A DNA stretch of 64,000 nucleotides, from the NCBI RefSeq assembly GCF_008831285.2, contig NC_045145.1:2520723-2584722 (forward strand). Direction: 5' to 3'. Below, piece by piece: positions 1 to 13,290 of the stretch. Both the position numbers and the translations under genes were made by a program. Source of the stretch: Nymphaea colorata (Eukaryota; Streptophyta; Magnoliopsida; Nymphaeales; Nymphaeaceae). Positions within the stretch are counted from its first letter, which is position 1. Each line of letters begins with the position of its first letter. The notes under the pieces are model-generated. The model saw only the letters and a list, made by a program, of their open reading frames with translations. It had not been told where the DNA came from and did not search any database.

Positions 1-71
1 TGCTGGAGATATTGGAGGCGAGGGTTGTGTCAACTCATTTTAGTCCAGGTGTTCCAACTTGGTCGCCTTGA
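1..71 (+). CDS. GH3 copy A, 3' end of last exon (partial)
   Basis: The window opens inside the last exon of a GH3-family acyl-acid amido synthetase. In the frame starting at base 3 there are 22 sense codons, ending with the residues STHFSPGVPTWSP and a TGA at 69-71. This HFSP-x-x-P-x-W-x-P tail is characteristic of the end of GH3 enzymes, which adenylate a carboxylic acid hormone such as an auxin or jasmonate and transfer it to an amino acid in the cytosol. The same bases recur at 42961-43031 as the end of GH3 copy C, with only a few substitutions. The visible part is in frame. The rest of the gene lies outside the window, so whether it is functional is unknown. The homology call is confident; the substrate is not inferable. 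Confidence 0.85.
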   Translation, partial: LEILEARVVSTHFSPGVPTWSP

Positions 72-1668
72 CCACAGCAGAAGATGGCATTATATTTCGT
101 CTGCTTGTCTGTATGTGTTGTACTTGGACACAATTTCGTCTGCTTCTATCTATGAATGAACATGGACATCTTCCCTTCTTACCCGCGCACACATATGCAC
201 ATATAATGCACATATAAGAAAACATTCAAACTACTGCCCACCAAAATGGTAGCCACGTCCGTTCTGTGACACAGCATGCGCAGCTTCATATTTAAAGCTA
301 GAACGAGAAAATGAACGAAAAACGTTCAATCTTGTAGGGGACTGCCTTAATGATGGTGAGGCAGAACCCTTTAACTCTTTTTATTTTTTATTTTGTCTAT
401 TTTAATTTTGATTTCATTTCATAGAAATGTATATAAATATAAATATCATTTGATTTCAATGAAAAGTAGAAGCATTAAATGCTTTGGTCACACATTTTCT
501 GGATTTTAAATTCAGTTCTACCTTTTACCAAAATCCACTTGAATACCTTACTATTTTGCCAATTTGTTAAGATTATAATTTTTTAATATTATCAATTTTA
601 AAAATTTATGGTTAACATTTTCTTAATATTTACATAAAGCCATTAGTCTATTTTTTAATTTAAAGAAAATATTTATAATAGTTATTTTTCCAAAATTCAA
701 TTTCATAAAACCTCAAGGTGCTAAATTTCATTGTCACTTTAAGTTTTTTTTCAGAACATTGATTGTATAAACTTAAAAAGACATATCTGCAAATAAAAAG
801 AATAAAAAGTACAAGCATCTTTCTTATGACAGTACTCATTTGTGTGAAATATATGCATGTGCTCTTTAAAACAAAATTCCTGTTCCATCACTGCTGCCAC
901 GGCGATCACCCATCTTTCTTTGGCAACGATGACCAGAGGATGCTAAATAATAAATACACACACACGTACATTGGTTTAACCAGATTTTCACATACTGCAG
1001 TCCATCCTAAGATTAATGATCTAAGGTTGGACTATAAAAGACTTGATCTCACTGTCAGAGAGGAGACTTACAACTGTACTGTCTAAATCATCGACATATA
1101 TTGAAAATGATTACCGCCACATCCCTTGGAAGTAGATACCGCCGTGAAGCAAAAAAATGAATATTCATTTCAAAAAATGCTAGAAATCTTCTCCCTAGGA
1201 CACCTAACATATTTTTTCTTGTTTTACCAAAAACCCAGCATTCAGAATCTCTTTCTCTGGGTAAAGTTTGACCGGAATTATCCCACTGTGATGTTCTGGA
1301 AACTTCAAAATAAACCTGTCCAATATAACAACATAGTTTGAGAAACAAATCCAACCAGATCTACATTTGCATGAAGCCCTTGCAGGAATTAATCCCTCTT
1401 GAGCTCCAGTCCCCTAGCTCTAATCTGAGGTGGAACTAGCCTGTGTACTAAAGAATCAGGAATGCCCAACCTGCAAAAACATGAAGCTTTCGCAAACAAA
1501 GAATGCAAAGTGCATTCCTCAGAAATTTGTAGGATGCAAAATCAACCAACTCAATGAAAGATGATAAAAGGCTGCAAACTCACATACAGTCAACTGGTTG
1601 AGATATGAAGAGAGAGGCCTCATATTCCTGGCGGCCGTCGCCCATCGTCAGCTATTTTCAAATTCTTG
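72..1668 (+). other. Downstream flank of GH3-A, duplicated at 43032-44815
   Basis: No coding region is supported here. The stretch aligns along its length with the flank after GH3-C, in the same orientation. In the sample at 241-300 I count 5 differences in 60 bases. Relative to copy C, copy A lacks about 50 bases just after the stop codon, near base 88. Both strands carry short open frames, but they are not conserved as frames between the copies. Confidence 0.75.
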
Positions 1669-2178
1669 TTAGAAATTAATCAAAGTTTCAAAAATCTCCA
1701 CATCTAAGATACCTGCGTTAGCTGAAATGCCAAAGAGAAACTGAATCTAAAGCCAAAAAAGAGTTAAACCCCAAGACATCCAGCCCATTCCCGACCTTAA
1801 TTGTAAGGAAGGATTATGGGAAACGGATGGCGGGGCCCGTGTGTTACTTACTCTTTACCTCCAGCATGTTGAGGACAGAGGTAGCTTTTCTTCTTCTTTT
1901 TCAGTCTTCTTTTTATTATTGTAGCGTTGGAGATGAGGTCAGAGTGGGGTCGGGGTGAGGAGCCCTAGTACAGTGGTAGCATCTAACAGCCTGGACTGGA
2001 CCAATCACATAACACATCCATTCCCCTGCCCGCCATCGTTCAACATAGAATAATTGAATCTGCCCGTTGGAATAAAAACTCTAGTCCCATGCCCTCTGTT
2101 AACTAAAAACAATTCCCTCACCAGTTTCTTTCTGATTCCGCGCTCCTTAGCTTCCATCTCCCGAAAGTTGGTCATCCC

Positions 2179-2258
2179 ACACTAACTTCCCTTTCTCTCT
2201 CTCTCGATTTCTCTACTTACACTAACTTCCCTTTCTCTCTCTCTCGATTTCTGTACTT
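2179..2258. repeat. Two-copy 40-bp tandem repeat
   Basis: A 40-base unit starting CACTAACTTCCCTTTCTC is repeated head to tail with a single C/G difference near its end. It lies inside the 1.1-kb insertion. It is pyrimidine-rich, as many plant 5' leaders are, but no start codon or gene follows. Confidence 0.8.
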
Positions 2259-2286
2259 ACACTATGATGCAACCCTAACCCTTCGC

Positions 2287-2290
<4 letters not shown>

Positions 2291-2317
<27 letters not shown>

Positions 2318-2318
2318 G
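2291..2318. repeat. (TA)n microsatellite
   Basis: Simple TA repeat of about 13 units. Confidence 0.95.
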
Positions 2319-2673
2319 TTCTTGGATTTCTCCAGCCTTCCAGATGTCTCACACACGGAAGCCTATACAATATACATTGACACACATGGGCACACACATA
2401 CGAACCTCATATACCAAACTTGTCAATGGATTCTAAAGAGATCACATGATAGATCTTCAGTTGCAAAGATGGTAGTCAAATGGTTTATTTGAAAGTCTAA
2501 AACAACCTTCAAAACAAGAAAAAAATGAATTTTCTTAAATGAAATCACTTGTCTTTTTTATAGAGTATTTCAAACTTTTGAAAAAAACATCTTGGTTTTC
2601 ATATCTATAACCTAATCATTGGAATTTATTCTTATCATAATCGATGTCTTAGATAATTTCTATCAAGTCTGAC

Positions 2674-2716
2674 ATATATATAGTGAGAGAGAGAGTGAGA
2701 GAGAGAGAGAGAGAGG
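2674..2716. repeat. (TA)n then (GA)n microsatellite
   Basis: A short TA run passes into an interrupted GA run of about 18 units. Confidence 0.9.
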
Positions 2717-2843
2717 TGAAACGATGAATATTGGCGGATATAGGCCATCTGGTACCGTGTTTATCAACCAGTAAGCGGCCTTATTTACACGAGTAGCTTC
2801 GTGGAGACGCTCTTAGAAATTAATCAAAGTTTCAAAAATCTCC

Positions 2844-5520
<2,677 letters not shown>

Positions 5521-5837
5521 GAGAAAGAAAAAGATGTACATATACATGTACGTACTATCACATATACACGTATATGAAAGTTTATAAAAAAAAAGATACT
5601 AATGTAAAGAAAAAGAGAGAAATAGAGAGAGATATACATATACGATATATATATATATATATATATATAAGAAATAATTTATAGGTGAAGACATTTGACT
5701 TAAAAAGACAAATAAAAGATTCTAGAAATAGAACACACACACACACACATATATATATACATGTATTCATATGTTATGAAAATTTGTAAAATAAAATGTA
5801 GAAACATACAGAGAGAGAAGGATGAAGAAAATCATCA

Positions 5838-5878
<41 letters not shown>

Positions 5879-7150
5879 CATGTATATACGTATGTGCCTT
5901 CATGAGATTAAACATCAAGAAATAACTTAAAACATTTGACTTTAAGTTTTATGTAGGCCGAAGAGGAACTTGGGCTCATGCAAGAGCCTAAGCTAAGTGT
6001 CCAAAGCCTCATTAGAAAGGGTTCTTTCTTTTGAAAATCTTTTGAAGAACTTGATTTCAAGTATTTTTATATATGAACATAAAACATAATTATTTCGTTT
6101 GTTACAAAGGAATATATTTCTTCCACCGTTGGCTATGGAAGAAAATCAAACTACATAATAAGACACTCATTAGGGTTCTTAATTGGGTGATTAAAAAGAA
6201 AACTAAATGCAAGAATGACATGAGAATGCAAATTAACATGTATATATTCATGAAGGTTTTTCTCGGGTTGGACAAGCCCCAATCTCAAAATTAAAATAAG
6301 AATGAAGAGAAGAATCCCAAACCACACCCCTCATTCTCGCCGTGCATTCACATATAAATGAGAAAAATTAATCGACTATGCATGAATAATATCTCAAAAC
6401 AAAGCAACATTCAAGAAAAGAGAGACTATGTTTTCATCATAAAATGAAATATCATCTAATCTTCTCATGCTCTAGTACACTCAAAAATAGCTTATTGACT
6501 CCAAATAGGAGATTTGGGAGCTATCTCATATGGCCATGGGGAGATGAATAAGAGGGGAAATAAGGAAAATAAATGGAATGAGATATTGGTCACGTACCTC
6601 TAATGATAATGATTTAGAACAGAAATTCATACTTCGGAAGATCTTAAATCTAACTACATAATAAAGCACTCATTAGGGTTCTTAATTGCGTGATTAAAAA
6701 GGAAACTAACCGCAAGAATGACATGAGAATGCATATTAACATGTATATATTCATGAAGGTTTTTATCGGGTTGGACAAGCCCCAACCTCAAAATTAACAT
6801 AAGAATAAAGAGAAGAATCCCAAACCATACCCCTCATTCTCGCTGTACATTCACATATAAATAGGAAAAATTAATCGACTATGCATGAACAATATTTCAA
6901 AACAAAGCGACATTCAAGAAAAGAGAGACTATGTTTTAATCATAAAATGAAATATCATCTTATCTTCTCATGCTCCCAGTACACTCAAGAATAGCTTCTG
7001 ACTCCAACTAGAAGATTTGAGAGCTATCTCATATGGCCATGGGGAGATGAAGAAGAGAGGAAATAAGAAAAATCAATGGAATGAGATATTGGTCACATAC
7101 CTCTAATGATAATGGTTTAGAAGAGGAATTCATACTTCGGAAGATCTTAA
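5521..7150 (-). mobile_element. Ty3/Tat LTR fragment with internal tandem duplication
   Basis: From 5521 rightwards the sequence matches, in the same window orientation, the LTR at about 21500-22600 of the minus-strand Tat element. It matches the LTR at 61700-62400 in reverse. Shared landmarks are the GA/TA microsatellite zone, the stretch starting near 6075 and the CACTCATTAGGGTTC block. The part from 6151 is duplicated at 6654, a period of 503 bases. The fragment begins exactly where the paralogous GH3 flank is broken. No gag or pol follows. Confidence 0.7.
6151..7150. repeat. 503-bp tandem duplication inside LTR fragment
   Basis: Unit 1 runs from 6151 to about 6650 and unit 2 from 6654 to about 7150. 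Both begin CTACATAATAA and end with a run like CTTCGGAAGATCTTAAA. They differ at scattered positions, so the duplication is not an exact assembly artefact. Confidence 0.85.
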
Positions 7151-7869
7151 AGTGGTTGCCGGTGACTAGAGATATTGAAGGAAAAACAATGCCTCTCATC
7201 CGCTGGTCTATTTGAAATGCCGAGGAGAGACAACAACTGGGTCGGCAACATTGTTCGGGCGCCTGACTGCTTCCTGTTTGTCGTAGCCAATGGATAGCAG
7301 CAGCTACTAGAGGCTGGTTCTCTCCTCATAGAGCTCAGATTTGGATGCACTTAGGCTTGTTGGAGTCACAAGATCTTCAGGTACGTCATGGAGTCAACGA
7401 GAGAGTGAATCGAAGACAGGTGTGGGTCGTAGGGGATGCAAAATAGGTACTGTTCCCATGGTAGTCGTTGGTTCTACTTACTGAGCCTGTTGAATGACAG
7501 GGGCACCTTTACCACGCAATAGTTTTCTGCTGCCAGTTTGGATTTCCACGATCTATGGCTCATATGCCAAGACAGAGAGACCACTCTTGCGCATGTCCAA
7601 CGAAGGGATCCAGAGATACCACCGGAGTAAAGAACAGTTGAAGAATAAACAGATCTACCGGAGGTCACTTGCCTAAGAAACAGAGAACTTGTTTCAAGCT
7701 TAAATGCAGGGCCGATTCATATTTGAATTGACCAAGGATTACTCAAAGGCAACTGTGGAACGATGGTGATGCTGTCTGGTCCGTCGTTTGCCAGAGAAAG
7801 CATGGAGCAGACGCCGGTAATCAGTGAGCTGGTGACGCCAGTCGATGAAGAGGCTAGAAGGGGCATGAA
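7151..7869. other. Unassigned segment between LTR fragments
   Basis: I recognise no gene or repeat here. It is less AT-rich than its neighbours. Short open frames occur on both strands (7147-7350, 7474-7668, 7494-7676), but none resembles a known family and they lack context. Confidence 0.4.
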
Positions 7870-8555
7870 GTGATCGGAGTCGCTATGGTTTTAATTTCTT
7901 ATTTGCCAGCTTTATCAAGACCAAAACTCAAGTAATAACCCAATATTAGAATCATGCTTGATGGTCTATAACCCCATTTCATTTTCAAACACTCTTCCCT
8001 TTTTACAATAATATTTATGACAATCTTATAAATAAAAAAAAGCAAAAATCTTATATGTATGTGGTGGTAAGAATGCTTTTAGATGAATGTCATGGTAGGA
8101 GTGAATGATATCATTCTAATAATGTAAGATCAATGCATTCATACATTTACATTCTCTTAACCTCTCAAATGATCACAAGCACATCTCTAAAAAAATTTAA
8201 GCAAAATAAGATGGAGCTCTAATTAAGTAGTAACCGAATTAGAGCAAAACGTTAAACCTATTAAAGTCTTAGAGAACACCAAAATGATTTCTAAATGGTG
8301 ATCTTCAAAGGTTTCCAAAGTGATCTTCCAACTCAAGATTTCCCAAATCAAAATGTTTTACACTCTCAAATGAATCTTCAAAACTTTCTCCAAATCTTGA
8401 AATATCAATCTTCAATATTTTTTCAAACACTACACCACATTTAGAATGAAAATGATGTTCAAGGCAAAACAAAAATGCATCAATAATAAAGATAGCCCTC
8501 GGATTGATTACCCTGGTAAAATCACCGGAAACGGTCAATCCTCATACCAACGGGT
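7870..8555 (+). mobile_element. Second Ty3/Tat LTR fragment, inverted relative to the first
   Basis: The reverse complement of this block aligns with 20690-21330, the 3' part of the LTR of the minus-strand Tat element. Landmarks are the stretch around 7955 (ATCATGCTTGATGGTCTATA) and the one around 8225 (CCGAATTAGAGCAAAA). Its orientation is therefore opposite to the fragment at 5521-7150. Either an inversion or two separate insertions is needed to explain the order. Homology ends near 8555. Confidence 0.65.
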
Positions 8556-9372
8556 GAGTCACCAAAAACAAACCAAAAGATTTTTGGTGATGCAAACACT
8601 AGGTCACGATCCTAAGAATAATTTTTTTCTCATTGTTTCTAATGTGTTATTTGTTTAGGCGTTCCTGTTGCTTACATTTGTATGTGACGAATATCTTACA
8701 AATTTAGAAAGCACATTAAAGTTGTTAAACAGTATGCTGCATGTGTAAACTTGCACACAGTACTATGTGCAGTATTTGTTGATTAATATATTTATTGTGA
8801 AACTAAATTTCTTTTATGCTAAGATATGTTTTAGGGTATCAAACTCTTCATGATCTCCTTCAACTTAATAATTTGTTTCATGAATGATAGAGGAGGGCAG
8901 CTACGAGGTTTCAATGGTCATTGTAGGTGGGAAGGCATGAAAGCGGAAAAGGATGAAGGAGCTAAAGCTAGAGCTAATGTCATGATGAAGTTATAATTTT
9001 TTTGTATAGTGTGTTTAGTTGTAATGATTTTTTTAATCATGAAAACATTTTATTGTCAATTATCAATTTCATCATTTTTATTTAATGATTCTCTCTTCAT
9101 ATATATGGCTTATTAGTGTGTGTGTGTGTGTGTCACTCTTAGGAACAGTTGGACATATCATTACTAAAAGCTATATATGAGTTATTAGGAATGGTCAGGG
9201 TGACTGTTCCTATACATAAGTTCAAATGTAATTTTGGTTGGAGCATTTAGGAACACATATTATGGACTGTTCCTAATAAGTCATTGTTAGGAATGGCAAA
9301 GACTGTTCCTAAAGGTACTTAGCAACACTACTTTTGGGAATGTCATAGGAACGATCCTACAGCCATCCTAAT

Positions 9373-9562
9373 TGTAACAACCCGACCCACTCCCGGGCTC
9401 GGGCCCCTGGTTCGACGGATCCCAACCTGCCCCCTAGCAGTTTCAGTTCCAATCCTAAAAATGCTAGGAACCAGGACAATCATCTCATTAAAGCCTCTAT
9501 TTATAAGTCCTTGAAGATCCCTCACAATCTTCCATACGGGACTAAACTTCTGCTGTGTTACA
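9373..9562 (-). repeat. TRIM terminal repeat (3' LTR)
   Basis: 190 bases, TG...CA ended, much richer in GC than the surroundings. Confidence 0.92.
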
Positions 9563-9639
9563 ATCCACCTCCCTTAAGGCACACGCGTCCGCGCGTGTGG
9601 GACCCCAGGTCCGAGTGTTGAAACCGGCTCTGATACCAC

Positions 9640-9829
9640 TGTAACAACCCGACCCACTCCCGGGCTCGGGCCCCTGGTTCGACGGATCCCAACCCGCCCC
9701 CTAGCAGTTTCGGTTCCAATCCTAAAAAGGTTAGGAACCAGGACAATCATCTCATTAAAGCCTCCATTTATAAGTCTTTGAAGATCCCTCACAATCTTCG
9801 ATACGGGACTAAACTTCTGGGGTGTTACA
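9640..9829 (-). repeat. TRIM terminal repeat (5' LTR)
   Basis: 190 bases, about 95% identical to the repeat at 9373-9562. The primer-binding site complement lies just left of it, which fixes the element as minus strand. Confidence 0.92.
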
Positions 9830-9908
9830 CTAATTACTCTTCGGAATGGCTGTTCATACATTTAGGAATGGTTTCCGTCCATTCCTGAAAGTATATTTTG
9901 TTGTTGTG

Positions 9909-11060
9909 AGTTCACTTTGAAAGAAAAAAACTTTGTTCTTTCACATTGAGTATGTTCATTCAATGCAAATGAACCAAGGATTAAGCATGGGAATTGCACG
10001 AAGTGGTTCAAATCTTGCTCAGCCCTGCCCCCAAGCCTAAAGGATCTGGCCTGAGTTCAGCTTCTCAAGCTTGAGAATTGATTGGTCAGTTTACTCAAAC
10101 TTGTTTGATATCTATTTGCATTTATACATTTTGATCAGGAGGTTTTGCAAAAGAGTGTTCTGCAACACCAATCATGGCAGAAAATTTTCCTTGACAGACA
10201 TATATGACATTTGAAAACGCTCATCTGGCTACCAATGAGCCTTCATCTACCATCCTGACATCCTATAAAATCTCTTGAATCTCAAAATATGGATATGATT
10301 ACTGCAATAATACATGATGTTTGACCAACAAGATATGGAGTACGGAAATCTCATCTGTGCTGGTTTGGAACTAGAAGGAATGGAAGCAATAGGCATTGTC
10401 ATGACTGTGCTCAATTAGATTGCAACATTGCAGAACTATATTACATCAATTGAAAGGCAGAACCATTTCTTAGGCTTATTGAATATGAAAGAAGTGAAAC
10501 CTACAATCATGATGCTTAGCAACACTTTTTTCTTTTAACTTAAAGCAAGGATGGTTTGTTTCCTTCAAGTTGTTTGATTTGTAAGCCATGGAGAGACCTT
10601 GTTAGGCTGTTGGCCATCAGAAGCCCTACAACGCAATAAAAAGATAGAAACTAGAAAGAGAAATTTCAAGGGGAAGGCCCACAAGTAAAATTTTCAGATT
10701 CCTAATATTTTTATTTTAAATTAAAATGCAAATGATTTGCTTACTTTAAGTGATTGATAAAAAAAGTATCAGTCAGTAGGAGAAACCTTCTTGGCAGGTT
10801 GTTGCCTACCAAAGGTTCCTATAGCACTACGAAACATAAACCAGGTAGAAAAAGCAATTTCAAGTGAAAGGCCTGAAGTTGTGCCACTAGCCTTCAAGGA
10901 CACAACTGCTTCTCCTAAAAGCCTAAAGGTGCATGGAACATCATGCAACAAATTCTTATGAAAATGCTGGGAAACTGAAGATCTGAGCACAAGATCACAT
11001 GTGAAGAACGATGTATAAAATGAACAATTGACCATTTATGCAAGGGACTCCCCTTTGCAA
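9909..11060. repeat. Dispersed duplicate of 63005-64000 with internal repeats
   Basis: The block aligns in the same orientation with the right end of the window, for example the shared run CCCCCAAGCCTAAAGGATCT. Within it, 10600-10690 and 10775-10880 are related to each other: on the minus strand both can be read as a hydrophobic stretch followed by GQQP or GRQQP and KVSP. The copy near 63790 keeps GRQQ and KKVSP. This may be a remnant of a repeated exon, but I know no family for it and frames are broken, so I do not call a gene. Confidence 0.6.
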
Positions 11061-13290
11061 GAGAAGTTCCAGGTAACAAATTGAAATTCATATATGCATG
11101 CACTGAGAGGAAAAATCACGTACGGACAAATAAAGATCACCATAATGTGTATTACTTAAATAAATGTGGAATAACAACAATGCTTATTCATTATATGCCT
11201 TGGACACCATAACCATCTCTTCCTTATTCACTAGATGCACCCTTGCTTGATGCCAAGAGGGTGCCCAATGGTAGCATGTGCTAATACTAATCGGTAATCT
11301 ATTGTTTTAGATTTAGTACACAAAACCTTAACCCAAAAAATGAAGGGATATGTAAAGTGTTTTTCAAGAGACACCTCCTGCAGCAAAAGCTTGCAACTTT
11401 ATGCATCTTTGGAATTTACAGAATGGTATGACATTTCGTTTTGCAAGGTATAGCTATTCAGATGTTTTTGTAGGCTATAGATAAAGACCCAATTCTCTTT
11501 GTAAAATCAAATCCCATTCCCTTCAATATAGTTTTTAGTGCATTTTTGTGTAAATCTAAAAAAAAAACACCGATCCTTTTTCATACTTTTTATTGGATAT
11601 TGTCATTTTCTACTACATTAATTAGGATGTTAAATGTGTTATGATGAAAAGGACAAGCAATCCCTTTTTCGTAGGATGTAAAACATATTATAGTGTATTT
11701 TCATATTAGACATCCTATGAATGAAATAGATTTTCTTTTGGTTGTAATCAAATAAAATATCTAATTACTTCCACCTTATAATACTGCATTTTTTTTTCAA
11801 AAAGTCATATTTGCACTGGTATAATATATAACTATACCTGGATAGCCAAATAGCTAAGAAGCTAAATATGTTTATCAATCAACAAACCTAACATTATTAT
11901 TAACTTCAATTCACTGTTGAAGAGAAGATAAATAACTACGCTTTAAACTTTTGAAGAGAACAGCAAACCAAAAGCACTAAAAAATAAAGTGTCTCCTTCA
12001 AATGATGATGAAAATAAAAGCATGAAAAATATCGAGATCTACTGGCAACTTCTAGAATCAAGCTATGAGTTCTCTCATTCAACATCTAACAAAACACAGC
12101 AAAACTCAAGAGATATATCCCTTCTCCTTCAAATGACGACAAACACAAATGTGAAAATGCCCAAAAACTTTGCTATGCACTAAGATTGACAAAATTGTGC
12201 TCTGATACAACACATGGAACCAAAAGCATAGCTTCTCTCCTTCAAATGCTAGCAAAAGAACTCTACAAAAGGTTGGACCATTGCAGCTCGCTTAGTGTTT
12301 CTTCCTCAAGTAACAACAAATATTAACTGGAAAGAAATTAAACATGAAAATTTGCCAATAAGTCATGAGTTCAAGTTGTCACACTAGAGATTCTGACTGT
12401 AAACTATCGGATTCTGGCACTTGGGAAAGGTGAAGGAGATAACTGAGGTGTGTGCAGCAAGGTGCCTTCAATGTGGCCTTCCTTCTACCGTTGGCTCTTA
12501 TTGAAGCAAGAGCTGGTGCCTTCATCTGGTTGTTCTTTGTTGAATAAAAGAAAAGGGACTTTTGGCTTCTTAGGGCAAATAACTCATGATTTTGAATCGG
12601 GCAAAAAAGTTTTTATGCATCCATCTAGTGTATGCCCTCACAGTAATTTTTTCTGGCATATGCAGCTTCAAAGTTTAGCAAGAAATTGTTTGTCGTGGAG
12701 TAAGTCTATACTTACTGTTGCCATATGTGAACATAATGTCCAATGTATACCATATTCTTGTGTATAGGCATTTCAATCATGTTTCATGATTTGTACCTTA
12801 CCTACTATATGTCATGTAGTTGGGATATAATTGGTCACAATTATATATTAGACAGGCACATTAAAAAGTTGCCAAGAGAATAATGAATAATATCTTAGAG
12901 GACTAATAATATTACTTTCTTACCACTATGGTGGCATGTGCATTGTTTGATGATTAACTGAGGTGTGTTGGTTGGAATTATGACAAGATAGGCTGAAGTT
13001 CATATCTGCTATCTGTTATTAGTAAATAAAGGTCTTATTTGGTGATGTAGCATAAGGCAGACGTGCAAATTTGTTGACTATGGGGGAAAAATTTGTTACT
13101 AGTTCAACTGCAGTGCAGGAGAGAGTTGGGAAAGAGAAAATCACTAAATATATGGAAATACATCTTAATGTAGGTTTAACTTTGACCCTATAATATATGA
13201 AAGTTTCAGTGATGGGGATCCACTATTTACTGACGTTCTGGCTCAAGTGCCAGTAAAGATGAATATTTACTGGCATGACTTTTTTCACAC
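11061..13290. other. No supported gene; degenerate direct repeats
   Basis: No gene family is recognised. Near 11993, 12129 and 12238 a motif like CTCCTTCAAATGATGA recurs on the + strand, suggesting an old minisatellite. An open frame of 105 codons at 12450-12767 has no recognisable domain, no paired copy in the duplicated blocks and no splice context that I trust. Confidence 0.4.

Larger units (their letters stand above)
1669..2843. repeat. 1.1-kb insertion flanked by 31-bp direct repeats
   Basis: The same 31 bases stand at 1669-1699 and 2813-2843, with no mismatch seen. Copy C passes directly from sequence like 1660 to sequence like 2844, so the block between the repeats is private to copy A. 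The inside is less AT-rich than its surroundings, has no supported open frame, contains a 40-bp tandem duplication (2179-2258) and microsatellites near 2292 and 2674. The repeats are too long for a normal transposon target duplication and too short for LTRs. A duplication-type repair event or an unrecognised element is possible. Confidence 0.6.
9368..9834 (-). mobile_element. TRIM element with 5-bp target duplication
   Basis: This is a complete terminal-repeat retrotransposon in miniature. Two 190-bp direct repeats (9373-9562 and 9640-9829) begin TGTAACA and end TGTTACA and differ at 9 positions. Between them are 77 bases. Next to the right repeat is the complement of a tRNA-iMet primer site (GGCTCTGATACCA, 9626-9638), and next to the left repeat is a purine tract on the minus strand (TAAGGGAGGTGG). 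CTAAT flanks both ends, at 9368-9372 and 9830-9834. There is no coding capacity, so mobility would need enzymes from another element. Confidence 0.93.
8556..9908 (-). mobile_element. CACTA-like transposon end (contains a TRIM)
   Basis: The right edge is the sequence TTGTTGTTGTG ending at 9908, which reads CACAACAACAA on the other strand, as expected of a CACTA terminus. Inside it are many AGGAAC or GTTCCT motifs in both orientations, resembling the subterminal repeats of En/Spm elements. The same arrangement recurs at 27380-27678. The paralogous sequence at 63005 onward begins exactly after this end, marking a true insertion boundary. I could not find the left terminus or a transposase, so the left limit is only where LTR homology stops. 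Confidence 0.45.

Noticed and set aside
8427-8450. CACTACACCACATTT as the left end of the CACTA-like element
   Set aside because: The same bases are part of the Tat LTR homology (reverse of about 20820), so they are not an element end here.
9343-9861. Minus-strand open frames of 60-95 codons at the TRIM
   Set aside because: They are read across the TRIM repeats and come from its GC-rich noncoding LTRs.
12450-12767. Possible gene with HPSSV and WHMQLQSLARN
   Set aside because: I could not match it to a family with confidence. It has no paired exons or duplicated copy to test constraint.
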